A DNA stretch of 30,569 nucleotides from Bacteroidota bacterium (GTDB lineage Bacteria > Bacteroidota > Bacteroidia > Flavobacteriales > Flavobacteriaceae): the NCBI GenBank assembly GCA_024280815.1, contig JAJRPL010000463.1:1-30569 (forward strand). The letters are read 5' to 3'. Below are positions 25,512 to 30,569 of the stretch, piece after piece. Each line of letters starts with the position of its first letter. The stretch's first letter is position 1. A program made the position numbers and the translations under genes. Below the pieces are notes generated by a model that saw nothing but the letters and a program-made list of their open reading frames with translations, was not told where the DNA came from and searched no databases.

Positions 25512-26408
25512 ATGAAAAAAATTTATATTGCAGGAAGTGGGGGAATGCTTGGCGAGGCTTTTTATAAACAGTTTAAGGATTCCTTTCAATTAAAGTGTAC
25601 AGATATTGATGTAAACGAATCATGGTTATCTTATTTAGATTTTCGCAATTATGAAAACTATCTATTAGATGTTAAAGACTTCGCACCTGATTACCTTTGC
25701 CATTTAGGTGCATTGACTGATCTTGAGTATTGTGAACTTAATCCTGAAGAAGCTATAAAAACAAATACAAGTTCTGTTGAACATGCCGTTAAAATAAGCA
25801 ACCTGCTTAAAACCCCTATTTTATATATTAGCACAGCGGGAATCTTTAATGGTAAAAAACAGTTTTACGATGATTGGGACAAACCGGATCCATTATGTAC
25901 ATATGCTAAATCAAAATATGATGGCGAAATATTTGTTCAGAAAAATTCAAAAACACATTTAATTTGCAGAGCGGGTTGGATGATGGGAGGTGGCCCCAAA
26001 AAAGACAAAAAATTCATTAATAAAATTCTTACCCAAATAAAAAACGGGGCTGAAGAATTATTCATTGTGAATGATAAATTTGGAACACCTACTTATACAC
26101 ATGATTTCGCAAAAAATGTAAAGTTGCTAATAGAAAATGAATGTAATGGACTTTATAATATGGTTTGTGACGGAGTAACAAGTAGATTAGAAGTAACCAA
26201 AGAATTGTTATCAATAATTGGGCTTAGTAATAAAATTAATGTCGTGGAAGTTTCGTCAGAATACTTTAAAAATGAATACTTTGCAAAAAGACCAGAGTCT
26301 GAGAGGTTAATAAATAAAAGGCTTAACAGCGAGAATAGAAACGTCATGAGAGATTGGAAAGTGAGTTTAAAAGAATATATTGATATGTATTTCTCAGATT
26401 ATTTATAG
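25512..26408 (+). CDS. RmlD-like sugar-nucleotide reductase (extended SDR)
   Basis: The 298-residue protein begins KKIYIAGSGGMLGEAF, the glycine-rich NAD(P) motif of RmlD/dTDP-4-dehydrorhamnose reductase-type SDRs. It has CHLGALTDLEYCELNPEEA, ISTAGIFNG and the catalytic YAKSK, then RAGWMMGGG and KFGTPTYTHDFA. Family members reduce 4-keto sugars bound to a nucleotide, or act on related activated sugars. No rmlA, rmlB or rmlC is in the window, so the substrate is probably not dTDP-rhamnose made here. It is the last enzyme of the sugar-modifying block before the GT2 gene, 11 bp away. Confidence 0.82.
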   Translation: MKKIYIAGSGGMLGEAFYKQFKDSFQLKCTDIDVNESWLSYLDFRNYENYLLDVKDFAPDYLCHLGALTDLEYCELNPEEAIKTNTSSVEHAVKISNLLKTPILYISTAGIFNGKKQFYDDWDKPDPLCTYAKSKYDGEIFVQKNSKTHLICRAGWMMGGGPKKDKKFINKILTQIKNGAEELFIVNDKFGTPTYTHDFAKNVKLLIENECNGLYNMVCDGVTSRLEVTKELLSIIGLSNKINVVEVSSEYFKNEYFAKRPESERLINKRLNSENRNVMRDWKVSLKEYIDMYFSDYL

Positions 26409-26419
26409 AATAATTCCGC

Positions 26420-27240
26420 ATGATTATAAAATCAGAAACAGTACATTTTTCAATAATGATATGCTGTTATAACTCTGAAAAATATATTGAAGAAACTATT
26501 GAAAGTATTATAAACCAAACATATCCAAATTGGGAGATTATTATAATTAACGATGGATCTAATGATTCCACTGAAAAAATAGTTTTAAAGTATGTTTCAC
26601 AAGGTTACAATATAAGATATTATTATCAAGAAAACAAAGGTTTTGCGTCTGCAAGAAATAACGCAGTGCATTATGCTAGTCATGATTGGATTGCTATAAT
26701 TGATCATGATGATATTTGCATGCCTGATCGCCTTAAAATTCAAGCAAAACAGATATTAAAGAATCCGGATGCAAAATTGTTTTTTGCAAATACCATCCAC
26801 TTTAATGACAAAAATGAACGAATAACAACTCAATTTGAAAACTTTTATCCACAGGAACACCTACTAAAAAAAAGAAAGTTAAAAATTATCTTTTACAGAG
26901 AAGTTTTATTGATAGTGAATCCGTTGTTTTTAACAAAAATGCCGCTATAGACGTGGGCCTGTTTAATACAAAATTGAAATATATTGTTGATCAAGATTTT
27001 TATATAAGAATGGGCGAAAAGTACAGTTTCTATTGCAGTAATGACATTGTTTCAAAATGGAGGTTGCACCCAAACCAAGCAACAGTTACTATGAGTTATG
27101 TTGCATACAAGGAAACATTTTATATTTTTTTAAAGTATTTTTTTAAAGGAGATGTTGATATTAAAACAAAGATTAAAATGTTTTTTAATTTGACAAAAAG
27201 GACAATAAGAGAAATAGTAAATACAATTACAATCCATTAA
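26420..27240 (+). pseudogene. GT2-family glycosyltransferase, frameshifted
   Basis: From ATG 26420 the protein shows a GT-A start: FSIMICCYNSEKYIEETIES, INDGS at 44-48, GFASARNNAV at 74-83 and the metal-binding DHDD at 95-98. The frame ends at 26950. The other frame reads LLQRSFIDSESVVFNKNAAI, then DVGLFNTKLKYIVDQDFYIRM, and ends at 27240. That is the acceptor-side half of the same family, with the ED-like DQD. The shift probably lies in the A8 run at 26866-26873 or the A5 run at 26881-26885, and one extra A there restores one protein of about 273 residues. It would add a sugar to the lipid-linked repeat unit at the inner membrane. It is the only clear GT2 in the window. Confidence 0.8.
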
Positions 27241-27249
27241 CAATTTAAA

Positions 27250-28347
27250 TTGATAGTTCCATCTAGTCCTTTGGTTTCCTGGATAAACATTTTAAGAAAT
27301 ATCTTTACTCCAAGATTAACAGAGGAGAGTTTTCCAGCCAATAGTTATTGTTTTTCGCGAGGATCTGTTGCTCTGTATTTTGGTGTTATAGCTGCTCTAA
27401 AAGGAAAAACCGGTCATTTGTGGGTGCCAGGATATTTTTGTGATGAGGTACTCGAACCATTAAGAAAAACAGGGATAAAAATATTTTTTTATCCGGTTGG
27501 ACTTGATATGTTACCTGATTGGCAAAGGTTTCCAAAAGTTTCGGATTCAAATAGTGTTCACAAAGCATTTTTGCTTGTTCATTATTTTGGTTTTAATTCA
27601 GACAAAAGTATCGAAATTGATTTTTGCAAACAAAACGGGCTAGTATTAATAGAAGACAAAGCCCATTGTTTAGAAAAGATTATTAAAAACCATGAATTTA
27701 TTACTATTTACAGTCCCCGAAAGCAAATAGGATTAGCTAGTGGAGGATTATTGATCCTACCTGATGATTTTGTACTAAATGAGTATAAAACATTAGTGGA
27801 ACTATCTGTAACAAATACATTAAATTGGTTTTTTAAAAGATATTTGAGGTTGTTGGTTTTTAAATCTGAAAAGTTATCAAGGTTTTTAAGAAGCAAGAAT
27901 ATATTAAGCAACAACACTCATCTTCCTCTAGAAAGAATGAATAATTTATCTATTAAAATAATGACTGATTTTTATAGCCGTTCCCTTGAAAAGGCAATAT
28001 CAAAAAGGAGGGCAAATTATAAATATATAAGCAATAACATTAAGGGATTACAGTTATTTGATGAGTTTATGAATGGTTTGACCGAAACTGGTAGTCCCTT
28101 TATGATTTCTGTTTTTATAAACGGCGATGTTAAAAAAATAAAAAGACATTTAAACCGCGTAGGTATTCCGGCTGCAAGTTGGCCCGACTTACCTCATGAA
28201 GTTATTAATAATCCCGGACAATTCAAAAATACGCATTATTTGTATAATAAATTACTTCACTTACCCGTACACCAGGACTTATCACGTAAACAATTAAATT
28301 TTATTAATATTACATTAAAATCACTTAACCACGATTTTGTGGAGTAA
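27250..28347 (+). CDS. DegT/DnrJ/EryC1/StrS-family PLP protein, divergent
   Basis: The 365-residue protein keeps the DegT-family plan in diverged form. FSRGSVALYFGVIAAL (35-50) stands where SGTAAL usually is. LVHYFGF (109-115) and LIEDKAHCL (133-141) with Asp136 follow, then YSPRKQIGLASGGLLIL (154-170) with Lys158 as likely PLP lysine. An aminotransferase or a related PLP enzyme on a sugar is expected. The start is TTG at 27250; no ATG occurs in the first 80 codons, and the family N-terminus needs this region. It lies 9 bp after the GT2 gene and 8 bp before the GNAT gene. It differs clearly from the KdnA-like protein of the left part. Confidence 0.7.
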   Translation: MIVPSSPLVSWINILRNIFTPRLTEESFPANSYCFSRGSVALYFGVIAALKGKTGHLWVPGYFCDEVLEPLRKTGIKIFFYPVGLDMLPDWQRFPKVSDSNSVHKAFLLVHYFGFNSDKSIEIDFCKQNGLVLIEDKAHCLEKIIKNHEFITIYSPRKQIGLASGGLLILPDDFVLNEYKTLVELSVTNTLNWFFKRYLRLLVFKSEKLSRFLRSKNILSNNTHLPLERMNNLSIKIMTDFYSRSLEKAISKRRANYKYISNNIKGLQLFDEFMNGLTETGSPFMISVFINGDVKKIKRHLNRVGIPAASWPDLPHEVINNPGQFKNTHYLYNKLLHLPVHQDLSRKQLNFINITLKSLNHDFVE

Positions 28348-28355
28348 AACAGACA

Positions 28356-29396
28356 ATGAAGATAAAAACTTGTAGTACAGTTGAAGAAATTGTCGATATT
28401 TCGGCAAAATGGAAAAACCTTCTGAAACAATGTGATATTGATAATGTATTTGCACTACCCGAATGGCATATTGCATGGTGGAATTCAATAGGCAAAGATA
28501 AGTCAATGAAAATATTGATTCTTTACGATGATTTTGAAGATGTTTTCGGAATTCTACCACTAGCTATTCAGAGAGGTGGAGCATCAGAATTATTCTTAAA
28601 AATACTGATGTTTTCGGGAGGGACTCAAAGTGATAATAATGATATAGTTCTAAGAAATAATGATGCGGAGATGTTTACAAAGTATTTTATTCCTGAAATT
28701 GAAAAACTAACAAAAAAAGTAGATGTTGTTAGATTTGATAATGTTCCTGAAGACTCAATACTTAATAAATATAGTAATGACCACAATTTTGAAATAATTA
28801 AGAAATTGCGTTTTCCATTACCATACACTGAAATTTTAAATAAAGATTATCAGGATGTTCTTATGAGTTGGAAAAGCTCTCATCGAGGTGATGTTCGTCG
28901 ACAAATAAAAAGAATATCAGAAAGGGGTGATTTGCGACTAAACATTTATTCAGATAAAGATGAAATCATTAACATACTTGAGGAATATTTAAAAACACAT
29001 TCGATTCAATGGAATAAGAAGTTTAATAGCCTTTATTTATCTTTACACGTTTTTTATAAGAATCTAGTTAATGAATTATGGGGAAATAGAGTTGTGCATT
29101 TTTCTTGTCTCGAATTAAATAACAAACCAGTATCATTTCATTTCGGATTTTTATATAATTCACATTTTTATTGGTACAAACCAACATATAATTTGAAATA
29201 TTATAATTTTTCTCCTGGGAAAATTCATATAGCAAAATTATTTGAATTTGGATGTAGTGAAAGATGGGGGGTTTTTGATTTTTTACTTGGCGATGAGCCA
29301 TATAAAAAAATTGGTCCCATAAAACAAAATATGCGGAAACAACATTTATTAAAGGTGGCGGAATACTTAGTTTTATTGGAAGTTACTGGTATTTGA
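28356..29396 (+). CDS. GNAT-fold acyltransferase, CelD/BcsL-FemAB-like
   Basis: The 346-residue protein looks like the CelD/BcsL group of double-GNAT acyltransferases found in exopolysaccharide loci. FALPEWHIAWWNSIG lies near the start, WKSSHRGDVRRQIKRISERG in the middle (the Arg-rich segment of the GNAT_6 domain), and FSCLELNNKPVSFHFGF with YWYKPTYNLKYYNFSPG towards the end. It may acylate an amino or hydroxyl group of a repeat-unit sugar, for instance an amino group made by one of the three aminotransferases. It lies 8 bp after the DegT-like gene. The donor and acceptor are unknown. Confidence 0.7.
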   Translation: MKIKTCSTVEEIVDISAKWKNLLKQCDIDNVFALPEWHIAWWNSIGKDKSMKILILYDDFEDVFGILPLAIQRGGASELFLKILMFSGGTQSDNNDIVLRNNDAEMFTKYFIPEIEKLTKKVDVVRFDNVPEDSILNKYSNDHNFEIIKKLRFPLPYTEILNKDYQDVLMSWKSSHRGDVRRQIKRISERGDLRLNIYSDKDEIINILEEYLKTHSIQWNKKFNSLYLSLHVFYKNLVNELWGNRVVHFSCLELNNKPVSFHFGFLYNSHFYWYKPTYNLKYYNFSPGKIHIAKLFEFGCSERWGVFDFLLGDEPYKKIGPIKQNMRKQHLLKVAEYLVLLEVTGI

Positions 29397-29469
29397 ATGG
29401 GCGTAAAAAACTGGCAGAAATATTAGGTAAACGGTATTAGCTTTTAATCATTATTTAAAAAAAACAATA

Positions 29470-30321
29470 ATGTTATTAAGATATAAATTAGGTAGTTTGT
29501 TTCCATTTGTAAAATATACAAATAATTTATGCGAATGGGCAAAGAAAAGCAAGGTTACTGTTCTGAATTATCATGCAATTCCCGAAAGAAACATTGAAAA
29601 TTTCAAGGAACAAATAGAGTGGGTAAATGATAGATATAACATTATTACTCCCCTTGAATTCAATAGATTTCTCAAAAATAATCACACATTAAATGGGCAT
29701 AATATTATGATTACTTTTGATGATGGATTTCTCTCAAGTTATAAGGCAATTAAACAAGTTTTAACGCCATTAGGCATTAAAACCCTACTATTTATCCCTA
29801 CCGGTTTTGTTAAACGAGACAGGTTAGGTTCATGGAAAAAATATGTAGCTGACAACATATATAATGGCAGGCTTGAAGAACAAAACATTGAAGATTATCA
29901 TTGTCCTATGGAGTATAAACAATTAAAAGAGTTACTCCTGGATGGACATATTATTGGTGGCCACACAGTTTCGCATAAGAATCTGAGACTAATAAAGGAG
30001 AACAAAGTGCTTAAGAATGAACTTTTGGATTCAAAACATGAATTGGAAAATTATTTCGGCATTAAAATAGATTCTGTTGCATTTCCTTTTGGTGGTATAG
30101 AACATATTGATACTAAGGCATTACTTCTAATCAAGAATAATTATACTTACTCTTATTCTAATATTAGAGGCACTAACACTAAGGATTCAGATCCTATTTT
30201 TATATATCGACAAAATGTTATTCCAGATATGCCTTCAAACTATCTCGGATTAACAATTGAAAGGGGTCTTAGTTGGTACTGGTTTAATGACAGAAAACAA
30301 TTAGAGTCAATGATTGTCTAA
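29470..30321 (+). CDS. Polysaccharide deacetylase (NodB homology, CE4)
   Basis: The 283-residue protein has the CE4 motifs in order: TFDDG (82-86, catalytic Asp84 and metal Asp85), GGHTVSH (163-169, metal His165 and His169) and AFPFGG (204-209). It begins with MLLRYKLGSLFPFVKYTNN, which is not a convincing signal peptide. The VLNYHAIP segment is typical of exopolysaccharide-linked deacetylases. The family removes N- or O-acetyl groups with a divalent metal. It follows the GNAT gene after 73 bp and is the last gene of the locus before the insertion sequence. With the acyltransferase it may tune acylation of the glycan. Confidence 0.83.
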   Translation: MLLRYKLGSLFPFVKYTNNLCEWAKKSKVTVLNYHAIPERNIENFKEQIEWVNDRYNIITPLEFNRFLKNNHTLNGHNIMITFDDGFLSSYKAIKQVLTPLGIKTLLFIPTGFVKRDRLGSWKKYVADNIYNGRLEEQNIEDYHCPMEYKQLKELLLDGHIIGGHTVSHKNLRLIKENKVLKNELLDSKHELENYFGIKIDSVAFPFGGIEHIDTKALLLIKNNYTYSYSNIRGTNTKDSDPIFIYRQNVIPDMPSNYLGLTIERGLSWYWFNDRKQLESMIV

Positions 30322-30372
30322 ACACAGAAATTAAGTTTGACTTATGCCATTAAATAAAGATCGGTTCTACTG

Positions 30373-30569
30373 TTATTTTAATGGGTAAAGGCTCAAACCG
30401 CCATGAAAAAAAAGAATTGCACTTCTGGATTTCTCAAAAGTCCTATAGCCCCTACCTGCTGTTTTCAGTTCTTGTATTTTCCCGTTTAGCCTTTCGGCCA
30501 TCGCATTGTTGAAAGTTGTAATGAGTGCGTTTACGACTCCTTGCAAATGATTTTTAAACATTTCCACGA
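30373..30569 (-). CDS. ISL3-family transposase, C-terminal end (partial)
   Basis: On the minus strand the frame is open from the right window edge to a TAA at 30373-30375. It contains FNNAMAERLNGKIQELK and GRGYRTFEKSR followed by ILFFHGGLSLYP. This matches the C-terminal end of ISL3-type DDE transposases common in Bacteroidota, where the Glu of the catalytic triad lies in the AE-x-LN-x-KI helix. The N-terminal part lies outside the window. It reads toward the polysaccharide operon and stops 51 bp from the deacetylase gene, so the island ends at or near here. The IS inverted repeat must lie within 30322-30372 or close by; I could not identify it. Confidence 0.78.
   Translation of the reverse strand, partial: VEMFKNHLQGVVNALITTFNNAMAERLNGKIQELKTAGRGYRTFEKSRSAILFFHGGLSLYPLK

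Overview
The window is about 30.6 kb of AT-rich DNA (roughly one-third G+C by eye). Almost all of it is one co-directional, tightly spaced run of surface-polysaccharide (O-antigen, capsule or exopolysaccharide) genes on the + strand. The genes lie 1-75 bp apart, with one short overlap. Leaders are A-rich and mostly lack a Shine-Dalgarno sequence. With the low G+C and the insertion-sequence types at both edges, this suggests a member of the Bacteroidota; that assignment is inferred. Both edges carry the 3' ends of transposase genes: IS3-like at 3-113 (+) and ISL3-like at 30373-30569 (-). The locus therefore looks like an accessory island. No tRNA, rRNA or CRISPR array was seen.

Region A (217-5489) holds nanE, a fused neuA-HAD phosphatase gene, neuB, and a kdnB/kdnA-like pair. 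The first three fit a phosphorylated, animal-like route: GlcNAc-6-P to ManNAc-6-P to Neu5Ac-9-P (or a related nonulosonate 9-phosphate), then dephosphorylation and CMP activation. The KdnB/KdnA pair is known from Shewanella, where it converts the terminal CH2OH of Kdo to CH2NH2. Its position here suggests a nonulosonate or octulosonate with a terminal amino group. Region B (5527-10747) holds a frameshifted LIC12162-family transferase, a large GT-like protein and a frameshifted Wzx flippase.

Region C (10798-14175) is a nearly gapless trio: a pyruvate-type HMGL aldolase fused to a second domain, a KdsB-like cytidylyltransferase and a KDG-kinase-like PfkB kinase. All three families handle 3-deoxy-2-keto sugar acids. 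Region D (14242-15951) encodes a second large surface-carbohydrate transferase. Region E (16010-26408) is a block of sugar-modifying enzymes without a glycosyltransferase: HisC-type aminotransferase, two Gfo/Idh/MocA oxidoreductases, a second (frameshifted) KdsB-like enzyme, GmhA-like isomerase, 2-hydroxyacid dehydrogenase, short GlpD-like oxidoreductase, methyltransferase, SDR, 3-dehydroquinate-synthase-like cyclase and RmlD-like reductase. I cannot assign it a known product. Region F (26420-30321) holds a frameshifted GT2, a DegT-family protein, a CelD/BcsL-like GNAT and a polysaccharide deacetylase.

The unifying theme is activated 3-deoxy-2-ulosonic acids: three separate CTP-dependent cytidylyltransferase domains, a PEP-type synthase, a pyruvate-type aldolase, a KDG-type kinase and a DAHP-type cyclase in one locus. 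Four genes are each broken by a -1 frameshift that one extra A in a poly-A run would repair. This pattern points more to homopolymer undercalling in the sequence than to four independent pseudogenes. No Wzy polymerase and no initiating phosphoglycosyltransferase were recognised.
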